Shown here: piece after piece, positions 17,017-25,252 of the stretch
Position numbering within the stretch: position 1 is the first letter of the stretch
How the letters are laid out: each line of letters starts with the position of its first letter
Assembly (NCBI RefSeq): GCF_026341275.1
Contig: NZ_JAIFZO010000001.1
Coordinates: forward strand, 325,910 to 389,909
Direction: 5' to 3'
Length of the DNA stretch: 64,000 nt
Source of the DNA: Streptomyces ortus
Lineage (GTDB): Bacteria > Actinomycetota > Actinomycetes > Streptomycetales > Streptomycetaceae
Translations under genes and position numbers: made by a program
Notes under the pieces: model-generated
Told to the model about the DNA's origin: nothing
Database searches by the model: none
What the model saw: the letters and a program-made list of their open reading frames with translations, nothing else

Positions 17017-17990
17017 GACGGGTCCTCCCACATGCTCAGGTACCGCTCGCCGGTGTCGGGCAGGACGGTGACGACGGTCTTGTCCCGGTACTCGGGGCGG
17101 GCGGCCACCGACTGGGCGGCGTGCACGGCCGCGCCGGAGGAGACGCCGACGAACAGTCCCTGTCCGGCGGCGAGCCGGCGGGCGGTGTGCAGCGCGTCCG
17201 CGTCGCTGACGGCGATCACCTCGTCGATCAGGGAGACGTCGGTCGTCGGGGCGATGAAACCGCCGTTGAGGCCGGGGATGCGGTGCCGTCCGGCCTGTCC
17301 GCCCGACAGCAGCGGGGACCCGTGCGGCTCGACCGCGACGATCCGTACCCCGGAGTCGTGTTCCCGCAGGTGACGGGCGATCCCGGTGAGGGTTCCGCCG
17401 GTGCCCACCGCGCAGACGAGGGTGTCGACGCGGCGGCCGGTCGCCGTGAGCGCGGCTGTGATCTCGGGTCCCGTGGTGGCGTAGTGGGCCTCGACGTTGT
17501 CCGCGTTCTCGTGCTGGCAGGGGAACCAGGAGCCGGGAGTGGACGCGTGGATCTCCTCGGCCTTCTCGATCGCCCCCGGATAGCCGCGGTCGGCGGGGGT
17601 CTGGACGACCTCGGCGCCCAGCGCCGCCAGCAGACGCACCCGCTCGGTCGTCGCGTTGTCGGGCAGCACGATGACGCAGCGATAGCCGCGGGCCGCGGCC
17701 AGGGCGGCGAGTGAGATCCCGGTGTTGCCCGAGGTGGCCTCGACGATCGTGCCGCCCGGCGCCAGCTCACCGCGCGCCTCGGCCGCCCTGAGCATGTACA
17801 GGGCCGCCCGGTCCTTGCTGCTGGACATCGGGTTGGCGGCCTCCAGCTTGGCCAGTATCTCGGCGCCGGGCGCCAGGCCTTCGAGCCTCAGCCGGACCAG
17901 CGGGGTGGCGCCCACCAGGTCGTCGATGCCGTCGGCGACGGCCGGCCGGACCAGGGACGGTCGGGAGCTGTGCGGTGCGAGGGTGCGCAT
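17013..17990 (-). CDS. Cysteine synthase-like PLP enzyme (O-acetylserine-dependent)
   Basis: The 325-residue enzyme belongs to the fold-type II PLP family. It has the PLP lysine in NPMSSSKDRAAL (family: NPxxSxKDR), TSGNTGI for the carboxylate, GTGGTLTG for the phosphate, and SSGAAV near the end. It would add a nucleophile to the aminoacrylate made from O-acetylserine. It lies next to serine acetyltransferase, as in the D-cycloserine cluster, where the CysK homologue uses hydroxyurea instead of sulfide. Primary cysteine synthesis cannot be excluded. However, linkage to cupins, an exporter and tailoring enzymes favours synthesis of a beta-substituted alanine. The first 20 residues are an unstructured extension. 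Confidence 0.88.
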   Translation of the reverse strand: MRTLAPHSSRPSLVRPAVADGIDDLVGATPLVRLRLEGLAPGAEILAKLEAANPMSSSKDRAALYMLRAAEARGELAPGGTIVEATSGNTGISLAALAAARGYRCVIVLPDNATTERVRLLAALGAEVVQTPADRGYPGAIEKAEEIHASTPGSWFPCQHENADNVEAHYATTGPEITAALTATGRRVDTLVCAVGTGGTLTGIARHLREHDSGVRIVAVEPHGSPLLSGGQAGRHRIPGLNGGFIAPTTDVSLIDEVIAVSDADALHTARRLAAGQGLFVGVSSGAAVHAAQSVAARPEYRDKTVVTVLPDTGERYLSMWEDPS

Positions 17991-18146
17991 GGTGTGATTC
18001 CTTGTCAGATCTGGGCCTGCGGGGGGAAAAGGGCGGGAGGCGGACCGGTGACGCGGAGGGCGGACGGCCGGGCGACGATGGTTCCGGAACCGGTGAGCCC
18101 GGAGGCGGGAGGTCCGGAGGCGGAAGGCCCGGGGGCGGGGGAGCGG

Positions 18147-18881
18147 CTACCAGGAACCGGCCGAGGCGATGCTCGCGATGGTGTCCTCGGCCGGGCGGCC
18201 CGGTGTGCGTCCGGAAGCGGTGGCGGCCAGCATCCGCATCCCCTCCGGCACGTCCTTGTTGACCAGGGCCTGCGCGCCGATGATCGCGTCGTCGCCGACG
18301 GTCACCGGGCCGAGCACGGTGGCGTTGGTGCCGAGGATGACGTTGCGGCCCACGACCGGGTGACGGCGGTCGCCCTGCGGCCTGTTGTTGTCGCTCCACC
18401 AGCCGACCGCGCCGAGCGTCACCTGGTGGTAGATCGTCACGTCGTCGCCGACCGTGCACGTCTCACCGATGACGACCGCGGCACCGTGGTCGATGAACAC
18501 CCGGCGGCCCAGTACCGCTCCGGGGTGGATCTCGACGGCGGTCAGCCGGCGGGCCCAGCGGGCCAGCAGCCGTGCCGTCATCCGGTGTCCACGCGTGTGC
18601 AGCCGGTGGGCGACCCGGTGTGTCCACAGCGCGGTCAGTGCGGGGTGCAGCGCGGCTTCGAGACGACCGCGGACGGAGGGGTCGCGTTCGACGACGACCC
18701 GCAGGTCCTCCCGCATCACCCGCAGCAGCCGCAGCGTCCCGGTACCGGGGAGCGACGGAGGGGTGGCCGTCGGTACGGCGGCCCGGGCGCCGCCCGCGTC
18801 GGTCCGCCGGAAGGGCAGGACAGCGGCGGGCTCCTTGTCAGTGTGCTCCCTGTCGGTGGACTCCTTGTCAGTGGCGCTCAT
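18147..18881 (-). CDS. cysE: Serine O-acetyltransferase
   Basis: The 244-residue protein has a short disordered N-terminus (acidic/Thr-rich, 1-45), a helical CysE domain with ALHPALTALWTHRVAHRL, and a left-handed hexapeptide-repeat domain with FIDHGAAVVIGET (catalytic His) and YHQVTLGA. It makes O-acetyl-L-serine from serine and acetyl-CoA. The ATG at 18881 has GGAG five bases upstream; the longer frame to 19058 lacks family similarity and was not used. It is the first gene of the leftward operon and directly precedes the CysK-like gene (gap 156 bases). It therefore probably supplies activated serine to the pathway. Confidence 0.9.
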   Translation of the reverse strand: MSATDKESTDREHTDKEPAAVLPFRRTDAGGARAAVPTATPPSLPGTGTLRLLRVMREDLRVVVERDPSVRGRLEAALHPALTALWTHRVAHRLHTRGHRMTARLLARWARRLTAVEIHPGAVLGRRVFIDHGAAVVIGETCTVGDDVTIYHQVTLGAVGWWSDNNRPQGDRRHPVVGRNVILGTNATVLGPVTVGDDAIIGAQALVNKDVPEGMRMLAATASGRTPGRPAEDTIASIASAGSW

Positions 18882-19361
18882 GAGGGCTCCAGTCGGTGAG
18901 GAAAAGGCGGCCGTGGACGGTCCGGGGCGGTGTGCGCGGGCACGATCCGCTCCCGGTGAGGAGGGGGGAGCCCGACGGCCGCCGCTGTGGTCGAGGTCCC
19001 GGGAAGACCGTGCCCCATCCCGTTCCCGCTCTCTTCCCGCCCGGTTCCCCCTCCCCACCGGTGCGCGGGAGCGGCTCGGCGGCCCGGCCGGGAACGTACG
19101 GGGAGGGATCCGGGAACGGGCGGCGGGACACTCCCGTCGAGCGCCACTCCGTGCCGAGAACGCGCGGGCTCGACCGGAACAGTCGGTCCGGCGCCTTCAC
19201 GTATCAAGGAAGCATCGACACATGTTCGAACCACCATGTGACCGGCCCGCAGTTGACGCAACGTCAGGTGTCGGGCCGTCAGTTGTTCGTTGCACGTGGG
19301 ACATGGGCGAGCGCGACAGCCGCCGGATCCCGCCCGCCGTCGAGGAGACGAGGAGCCAGCC
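18882..19361. promoter_or_regulatory. 480-bp divergent promoter region between cysE-like and ATP-grasp genes
   Basis: No gene is seen. The stretch 19200-19300 is less GC-rich and holds possible control sites: an inverted repeat CACATG(10 bases)CATGTG around 19217-19238, and two direct CGTCAG repeats at 19262 and 19277, 15 bases apart. SARP activators bind direct repeats upstream of promoters, but the usual spacing is 11 or 22 bases, so assignment is uncertain. Confidence 0.4.
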
Positions 19362-20582
19362 ATGAGCGCGACGGCCGACCGCTACCAAGAGCCTCACCCC
19401 CCGGACAGCGCGCCGCAGCGCCTGCTGCTGGTCTGCCCTTCGACCCGCCTCGTCCGTGAGGCCGTCGCGGCGGGGTTCGCCGTACGGGTGCTCGCGGACG
19501 CCTCTCTTTCCCCGGACTCCCCGGACTTCCCGGACTCCCCGGACGACGGGGTTCCCGCCTCGATACCGGTGGACCTCGTCGACCTCACGGACGAGGGCGC
19601 GGTGGCCGAGGCGATCGACGTCTCGGTCCGCGTCCACGGGACGCAACGGCTGCTGGCCTTCGCGGGCACGGCCGCCCTTCCCGCGGTCGCGAGGACCGCG
19701 GCCCGCCTGGGCGTCACCCCCAACCCGGCCGACGCGGCCCGGCTGCTGGGCGAGCCCGTGGCGATGAGGGCCCTGCTCAACGGCAGCAGGCACTCGTACG
19801 TGCCCGCCGCCCAGGCCCGTACGGCCCAGGAACTGCCCGCCGCGGTCGAGGAGATCGGCGCGCCGGTCACCGTACGCACGCTGCCGCCCTCCGCGCGGAC
19901 CGCGGCCGGTCGCAGCGGGGCGCCGGCTGATCGTGCCTATCTGGTGGAGCGGTATCTGGAAGGGCCCGAGTACGGCGTCGTGACGCTCACCGCCGACGGC
20001 ATGCACCGGGTCGTCGGCGTCGTGGCACTGCACGGCGCCTGGCATCCGAGCAGTCACCTCTTCCCGGCACCGCTCGGGGAGCGGGACGAGGCGGAGGCCC
20101 GCGCGATCGCGACCGAGCTGCTCGACCTCGCCGGGTACGAGTTCGGCTACGCCTACACCGTGGTCGTGCTGACGGCCGACGGTCCACGCGTGGTGCGTTC
20201 CCGGGCGGACTACCCGGACGAGCCGCTCGCCTCGCTGATCGAGCTCGCGACGGGATTCGGCGCCGAAGCGGAACTCGTACAGGCGCTGGCCGGGAAACCC
20301 GTCGACGTGCCGACGGCCGACCGGTACGCGGCCGTCGCGTCCTACCGGTTGCCCGTGGGGCGGCTGTTGTCGGTGTCGGGCCTCGAAGCGGTGTCCGAGC
20401 TGCCCGGTGTGCACCGGGTGCACTTCCCGTACGCGTCCGGGGACGACATCCCCGGCCAGGGCGGCGGCGCGGACGGCTATGTGCTGCTGAGCGCGGAGTC
20501 CACGCAGGCGGCGGCGGAGACGGTCACCGCGGCGGGACGGCTGCTGCGCGCGGAGGTGAGCCGGCGCCCCGACCACCTCTGA
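19362..20582 (+). CDS. Degenerate ATP-grasp family protein
   Basis: The 406-residue protein starts at an ATG with GAGGAG seven bases upstream. It has a Rossmann-like N-terminal domain (LLLVCPSTRLVREAV), a central domain, and an ATP-grasp segment with LVERYLEGPEYGVV, matching the E-x-x-x-G-P-E-Y of carboxylate-amine ligases. The later Mg-binding motif, normally E-x-N-x-R, reads VRSRADYPDE here, so key metal ligands appear lost while the following LIELATGF is kept. Catalysis is therefore doubtful; it may be a binding or regulatory relative. D-cycloserine synthesis uses an ATP-grasp ring-closing ligase. The gene is divergent from cysE and upstream of the repeat-peptide gene. Confidence 0.75.
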   Translation: MSATADRYQEPHPPDSAPQRLLLVCPSTRLVREAVAAGFAVRVLADASLSPDSPDFPDSPDDGVPASIPVDLVDLTDEGAVAEAIDVSVRVHGTQRLLAFAGTAALPAVARTAARLGVTPNPADAARLLGEPVAMRALLNGSRHSYVPAAQARTAQELPAAVEEIGAPVTVRTLPPSARTAAGRSGAPADRAYLVERYLEGPEYGVVTLTADGMHRVVGVVALHGAWHPSSHLFPAPLGERDEAEARAIATELLDLAGYEFGYAYTVVVLTADGPRVVRSRADYPDEPLASLIELATGFGAEAELVQALAGKPVDVPTADRYAAVASYRLPVGRLLSVSGLEAVSELPGVHRVHFPYASGDDIPGQGGGADGYVLLSAESTQAAAETVTAAGRLLRAEVSRRPDHL

Positions 20583-20644
20583 GGTCCGGTACGCCGCTGT
20601 CGTACGCGCCCTCCGGACGGCCCCCGGGCCCCCGCACGCCCCCC

Positions 20645-20673
20645 CCCGCACGGCCCGGAGAAGGCCGTGCGGG
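20645..20673 (+). terminator. Hairpin after the ATP-grasp gene
   Basis: An 11-bp perfect stem (20645-20655 with 20663-20673, loop CGGAGAA) lies 62 bases after the ATP-grasp stop. It suggests that the downstream repeat-peptide gene is mainly transcribed from its own promoter. Confidence 0.6.
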
Positions 20674-20795
20674 CGGTCGTCGTGGGCGTGCGCGCGGGCA
20701 GTACCGATGGGGTTCCCGGGTCCTTCCCCGCCGCACCCGACGGGCCGGTAACGGAAGCGGAACGGGCCGGGAGCGCCTGACGCGACCTTTCTTTC

Positions 20796-20819
20796 TGTCA
20801 GCACCGCAGATCGCGACGA
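20796..20819 (+). promoter_or_regulatory. AT-rich leader element before the repeat-peptide gene
   Basis: A short TTTCTTTCTGTC tract is followed, 17 bases later, by GACAGAAGG just before the start codon, giving 7-bp complementary arms TTCTGTC/GACAGAA. The second arm overlaps the ribosome site GAAGG. A leader hairpin that hides this site is possible, but unproven. Confidence 0.3.
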
Positions 20820-20834
20820 CAGAAGGCGGACATC

Positions 20835-21233
20835 ATGATCCTCAAGGGCTTCGGAACCTCGGCCGGTCTCCTCGCCTCCGCGGCGGTCACCCTGGCTCTC
20901 GCGGCCGGTGTCGCCGCCGGGACCGCCGCCGCGAGCCCCGCCTCGGACGAGGGCCCGAACCTCGTCCCCGGCTTCTCGCTCACTCTGGCCACCGCCTCGG
21001 ACCGCGGCCCGTCCCGCGTACTCGTCTCGGACGAGGGCCCGAACGTCGTCGTGGCGGGCACGGAGGGTGTGGAGGGTGACGAGGGCCCGAACGTCGTCGT
21101 GGCGGGCACCGAGGGTGTTCAGGGCGATGAAGGTCCGAACGTCGTGACGGCCGGTGCCGAAGGCGACGAGGGCCCCAACGTCGTCACCGACGGGGTGAAC
21201 GGCGACGAGGGACCCAACCTCTACGCCGCATGA
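20835..21233 (+). CDS. Secreted peptide with seven DEGPN-type repeats
   Basis: The 132-residue protein has a Sec-type signal peptide (residues 1 to about 33, Ala/Leu/Val-rich, ending in an AAAS-like site). The mature part is acidic, without Cys or aromatics until the final Tyr. Seven repeats D-(E/R)-G-P-(N/S) start at residues 38, 56, 66, 82, 98, 111 and 124, mostly followed by VV, with spacers such as AGTEGVEG that repeat almost exactly. I know no family with this pattern. It could be a multi-core precursor peptide, a metal-binding secreted protein or a structural peptide. The ribosome site GAAGG lies eight bases before the ATG, and the gene is directly downstream of the ATP-grasp gene. Confidence 0.8.
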   Translation: MILKGFGTSAGLLASAAVTLALAAGVAAGTAAASPASDEGPNLVPGFSLTLATASDRGPSRVLVSDEGPNVVVAGTEGVEGDEGPNVVVAGTEGVQGDEGPNVVTAGAEGDEGPNVVTDGVNGDEGPNLYAA

Positions 21234-21239
21234 GGCACT

Positions 21240-21300
21240 TGAGCCACACGAGCCGCTTGAGCCACACGAGCCGATTGAGGCACTTGAGCCGCCTGAGGCC
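21240..21300. repeat. Short degenerate tandem repeat
   Basis: Units of about 18 bases related to GCTTGAGCCACACGAGCC recur three to four times immediately after the repeat-peptide stop. The function is unknown. Confidence 0.5.
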
Positions 21301-21348
21301 CGACCCCGGACGTCGCGTCCGCCCCGTTCGCTGAATCCCGCCCCACCT

Positions 21349-21383
21349 GCCGATGCCCGCCGTGACGAACGGCGGGCATCGGC
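21349..21383. terminator. Bidirectional terminator hairpin, 15-bp perfect stem
   Basis: Bases 21349-21363 pair perfectly with 21369-21383 around a 5-base loop, between the convergent repeat-peptide (+) and SARP (-) genes. Confidence 0.8.
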
Positions 21384-21408
21384 ATGGGCGGTTCACCCGA
21401 CCGGCAGG

Positions 21409-24400
21409 TCAGTCCCCCCGGCGGTGCCGGCCCGGAATCCCCATGGCGAGGAACGCCTCCTCGGCGGCGGCCCCCCGCTCGGCCGCCCCCTCGGCGTCAC
21501 CGAGCGCCGCCAGCGACCGGGCGATGCCGTCCAGGGCGTAGGCCTCCTCGACCCGGTGGCCCAGCCGGGCCGCGGACGCAAGGGCCCGCCGGTGCAGGTC
21601 CAGCGCCCGCTCGTGGTCACCGTCCCGATGGAAGAACCGTCCCGCGGTGTTCCACACGGTGACCTCCCGCACGGGCGCGTCCTCAAGACCCTTGGTGGCA
21701 AGGGCGTCCTCCACCCAGGGCAGCACCTGTTCCCGCCGCCCCAGCCGGCCCTCGGCCTCCGCGGACAGGACGAGCTGCAGCGCCCGGTCGGCCGGGGCCA
21801 GCGCACCGGGGGCACGCTCGCGGGCCGCCGCCAAGGTGCGCGCGGCCGTCGCCACCTCGCCCATCGCCAGCTGTACCTGCGCGAGATCGCTCAGCCCCAC
21901 GAGCTCCTTCTCCGACGCGCCGAGCGCGCGGGCCAGTTCGATGGACCGGGTCGCCGCGCTCAACGCCTCCTCGAAGCAGCCGCGCTCCATGTAGACACCG
22001 CTGACGTTCGACAGGGACTCCGACTCGGCCCGCTCGGCGCCGAGTTCGCGCTTGAGGGCGATCGACTGCTCCAGCCGCGGCAGTGCCTCGTCGAAGCGGC
22101 CGGTGGTGGCGAGCAGCAGCCCCAGTACGCCGGTGTCCTTGGCCTGGCCGCGCCGGTCGCCCAGTTCCACCGCCAGTTCGTGGGCCTCGACCGCCGCCGC
22201 TATGCCGTCCTCGAACCTGCCGCGTTTCCAGCAGGCGACCGCCAGGTTGGACAGACTCAGCCGCAGCAGGTCGGCCTCGTTCAGGCGGCGGGCCGCGGCG
22301 AGCGCGGTGCGGCACAGCGCGAGGAAGTCGTCGAGCCTGCCCCGCAGATCGAGATGGAAGACGACGTTCGCCGCGAGCAGGGCGACCTCGCGGTCCAGGC
22401 CCCGGCGGAAGGCCAGGGCGATCGCCGCGAGCAGACTGTCCTGTTCGCGCTCGAACCAGTCGCGGGCGGCCTCGGGCGTGGCCAGCGGCGCCAGCTCCGG
22501 CTGGAACGAGGGCGCCCTGCGGGCCATCCGCACCCGGCCGGGAAAGAGCAGGTCGCAGGCGGCGTCCGAGGCGGCGAGGGAGAACTCCAGCAGGCGGCGT
22601 ACCGCGCCCGCGGCCTCCTCGGAGAACTCACCGGTGCCACCGGAACTGCGGGTGTGCGACAGCAGGAGGGCGAAGCTGCGCACGAGGTCGTGGAACGCGT
22701 AGCGGCCCGGCTCGTGCTGCTGGACGAGATGCATGTCCAGCAGGTACTCCAGGACGTCCTCGGCGTCCCTGACCCCCAGGTCGAGCAGGGCCGCCGCCGT
22801 GTAGACGTCGAGATCGGCGCCCGGGTACTGGCCGAGCAGCCGGAAGGACTTGCGGTAGTCGGCGCCCAGTCCCTCGTACGACAGCCGCAGGGTGACCTCC
22901 ACGCTGCGTTCGCCGGCGCTGAGTTCGGCGAGGCGGTGGGTGTCGTCGCGGAGCCGGTCCACGAGGTAGCGCACGGTCCAGCGGGGCCGTTTGCGCAGCC
23001 GCGCGGCGGCGATGCGCAGGGCGAGCGGGAGGTGTCCGGCCAGGTCGGCCAGATCGGCGACGGCCGCGGGTTCGGCCTCCGCACGCCGCTCTCCGATGAT
23101 GCCGACGATCAGCGAGACGCTGTCCGGCGGCGCCATCGTGCCCAGGGACACCGAGTGCGCCGCGTCGAGGTCCACGAGCAGGGCACGGCTGGTGATCAGG
23201 ACGACCGTGCCGGTGGGCGAGGCGAGGAGGGGCTTCACCTGAGCCTCGTCGACTACGTTGTCAAGGAGCAGGATCATCCGGTGCTTGGTCATGGTGGAGC
23301 GCCACAGGTTGATACGGCCCTGGGGGTCGTCGGGGATGCGTTCGCCCGGGACGCCGAGCATGCGCAGCAGGGCCTCGGCCGCGGCGGGCGGGGCCAGGGG
23401 TTCCTCGCCCGGGGTGTAGCCGCGCAGGTCGAGATGGAGCTGGGCGTCGGGATACCGCTCGGCGAGACGGTGTGCGGCACGCACGGCGAGGGAGGTCTTG
23501 CCGCTGCCGCCCATGCCGTCGATGGCGATGATCAGGGGCCCCGAGCCGGTGGCGCCCTCGACGAAGCCGAGAAGCTTGTGCAGTTCCTCCTCGCGGCCGG
23601 TGAAGTCCCGCAGGTCGTAGGGCAGGGTGGAGCGGCTGCCGGTCACCGCCGGGGCCGCGGCCGGGGAGGGCGTGGCGGCGGTCAGTGAGGCCTCGTTGCG
23701 CAGGATGGCCTGGTGCAGCTCGCGCAGCGCGTCGCCCGGCTGGATGCCCAGTTCCTCGTCGAGCAGGGCGCGGATGTTCCCGTACTCCTCCAGTGCCTCG
23801 GCCTGGCGGCCCGAGCGGTACAGGGCGAGCATGAGCTGGCCGCGGAGGGTCTCGCGCAGCGGGTTGCCGCCGATCGCCTCGCGGATCCCGGCGACCAGTT
23901 CGGCGCCCTCCCCGGCCTCCAGCCTGAGATCGAAGAGCTGCTCCACCGCGGTCATGCGGCGTTCCTCCAGCGAGGCGGAGGCCGCGTCGACGACCGCTCC
24001 GCCGTGGCCGGACAGCACCGGGCCGCGCCACAGGGCGACGGCTTCGCGCAGCAGCGCCGTCGCCTCCACGGTGAGACCGGCGGCGGCGTGGTCGCGTGCC
24101 CGCCGCAGGGCGTCGGTGAACTGCAGCAGGTCCAGTTGTTCGGTGGTGACGGCGGCGCGGTAGCCGGGGCCGTCCGTCGCGATGAGGGTGCGTCCGTCGG
24201 GAATGCGCTGGCGCAGTTCGGCGACGGCCTTGCGCACCTGGTGGGCCGCGGTGGCGGGGGCGTCCTCGTCCCAGACCGCCTCGACGAGCCGGTGCACCGG
24301 CAGGACGCGCTTGGGTTCGAGGAGCAGGGTCACCAGGACGCGTTCGCTGACGGGCCCGCCGACGTGGACGCGCTCGTCGCCGTCCCAACATTCCAGAGAG

Positions 24401-24438
24401 CCGAGGATGCGAAACCGTACGGGCGGTGTTTGGCGCAT
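21409..24438 (-). CDS. AfsR/SARP-family transcriptional activator
   Basis: The 1009-residue regulator has an N-terminal OmpR-like DNA-binding domain (VRFRILGSLECW...) and a bacterial transcriptional activation domain, together about residues 1-250. An NB-ARC ATPase follows with P-loop DGMGGSGKTSLA near residue 315 and LILLLDNV, then a C-terminal half of TPR-like helices. This matches large AfsR-type SARPs that activate antibiotic clusters. The ATG at 24438 follows GAGGAGAGGG and begins right at the DNA-binding domain; the frame stays open to an ATG at 24582, giving 48 more residues that look disordered. It lies between the O-acetylserine-type operons and the PsuG-type operon and is the best candidate for controlling one or both. 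Confidence 0.92.
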   Translation of the reverse strand: MRQTPPVRFRILGSLECWDGDERVHVGGPVSERVLVTLLLEPKRVLPVHRLVEAVWDEDAPATAAHQVRKAVAELRQRIPDGRTLIATDGPGYRAAVTTEQLDLLQFTDALRRARDHAAAGLTVEATALLREAVALWRGPVLSGHGGAVVDAASASLEERRMTAVEQLFDLRLEAGEGAELVAGIREAIGGNPLRETLRGQLMLALYRSGRQAEALEEYGNIRALLDEELGIQPGDALRELHQAILRNEASLTAATPSPAAAPAVTGSRSTLPYDLRDFTGREEELHKLLGFVEGATGSGPLIIAIDGMGGSGKTSLAVRAAHRLAERYPDAQLHLDLRGYTPGEEPLAPPAAAEALLRMLGVPGERIPDDPQGRINLWRSTMTKHRMILLLDNVVDEAQVKPLLASPTGTVVLITSRALLVDLDAAHSVSLGTMAPPDSVSLIVGIIGERRAEAEPAAVADLADLAGHLPLALRIAAARLRKRPRWTVRYLVDRLRDDTHRLAELSAGERSVEVTLRLSYEGLGADYRKSFRLLGQYPGADLDVYTAAALLDLGVRDAEDVLEYLLDMHLVQQHEPGRYAFHDLVRSFALLLSHTRSSGGTGEFSEEAAGAVRRLLEFSLAASDAACDLLFPGRVRMARRAPSFQPELAPLATPEAARDWFEREQDSLLAAIALAFRRGLDREVALLAANVVFHLDLRGRLDDFLALCRTALAAARRLNEADLLRLSLSNLAVACWKRGRFEDGIAAAVEAHELAVELGDRRGQAKDTGVLGLLLATTGRFDEALPRLEQSIALKRELGAERAESESLSNVSGVYMERGCFEEALSAATRSIELARALGASEKELVGLSDLAQVQLAMGEVATAARTLAAARERAPGALAPADRALQLVLSAEAEGRLGRREQVLPWVEDALATKGLEDAPVREVTVWNTAGRFFHRDGDHERALDLHRRALASAARLGHRVEEAYALDGIARSLAALGDAEGAAERGAAAEEAFLAMGIPGRHRRGD

Positions 24439-24935
24439 GGCGCGTGCCCTCTCCTCGGTCCGGGGGGCCACCACCCCGCCGTTCGCCTGCGGGGAGGAGC
24501 TCGCGGCGGAACCGCGGAGCGCTTCCCGTTCCTCGATGTTCCGCAGGGAACCGCGCTGGGCGGCCATCACTGTCGTGTACATCCTGACCCACGATGTGTA
24601 CCGACCGGTGCGTCTTCATACGTCTCGTGGCCGAGACCGGGGGCGCGCTGGTGGATATAGGACAAGTTTTTGTAGGGGTTTAGGCTTTGCGCAGGTGGCC
24701 GACGCGTGAAGGGGGCGGGTGCAACGGGCGGACCGCGGACGGGCGTTGCGGACCGGGGGTCGCCACCGCGGAAAAGGCCTTCCCGGGGCGCGGGAACGGC
24801 ACGGCGAGAAGCATCGTTATGCGCCGACCGCGTCGCGCAGCGTAGTTCCCGTACCCTTCCCGTCCGCTTGCCGGACCCGCCGCCGGTGGCCGACAGCGGG
24901 AACCGCCGGCCACCGACCGTGTGCGTCCGTCGGTG
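24439..24935. promoter_or_regulatory. 497-bp region upstream of the SARP gene
   Basis: No gene is supported apart from a possible N-terminal extension of the SARP to 24582. A clearly AT-rich stretch around 24650-24690 (with GATATAGGAC and TTTTTGTAG) is the likely SARP promoter. The rest, up to the tautomerase stop, shows no clear structure. Confidence 0.45.
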
Positions 24936-25187
24936 TCAAGGGCGCCTCGACAGCGCGGGTTCGGAGTCCTGGGGCACCGGCGCGGGGTCCGCCGGCTCGT
25001 CGATCGGCGTGTCGGCGAGAAGGCCGCCCCGCCCCCAGTGATCCTGCTCGACATCCCGTACGAGCACGGTCACGACGTCTCTCGGGCATCCCGCGATCCG
25101 GGCCACGGTCGTGGTCAACTCGTCCACGAGATCGGCTCGTTTCTGTCGGTCGTTGCCCTTCCACCAGTCCACGGTCACCACAGGCAC
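24936..25187 (-). CDS. 4-oxalocrotonate tautomerase-family protein
   Basis: The 83-residue protein starts at the GTG at 25187, behind AAGGAGAGAACC. This start puts Pro at position 2 (M-P-V-V-T-V-D), the N-terminal catalytic proline of the tautomerase superfamily once Met is removed. Residues 2-60 follow the family layout (beta strand, helix QKRADLVDELTTTVARIAG, then PRDVVTVLVRDV). The last 25 residues are an acidic, Pro-rich tail beyond the usual 60-75 residue size. Such enzymes move protons in keto-enol or unsaturated acid substrates. It is the last gene of the PsuG operon, 65 bases after the cupin, so it may adjust the tautomer of the nucleobase-like substrate. Confidence 0.82.
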   Translation of the reverse strand: MPVVTVDWWKGNDRQKRADLVDELTTTVARIAGCPRDVVTVLVRDVEQDHWGRGGLLADTPIDEPADPAPVPQDSEPALSRRP

Positions 25188-25252
25188 GGTTCTCTCCTTG
25201 TTCGTAGGGTTCATTCGTCGTCTTCGTCGTGTTCGCCGGCGGATGCGAGGGA

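Noticed and set aside
17013..18881. Plain housekeeping cysteine synthesis
   Set aside because: Kept as an alternative, not as the main reading, because the two genes are linked to cupin, exporter and tailoring genes, and no sulfate-assimilation gene is nearby.
19217..19238. tRNA-like TTCGAA segment
   Set aside because: It is an isolated match; no cloverleaf, acceptor stem or anticodon arm can be drawn around it.
21240..21300. Coding extension of the repeat peptide
   Set aside because: The peptide gene has a clear TGA at 21231-21233, and the short 18-base repeats after it are in no conserved frame with DEGPN units.
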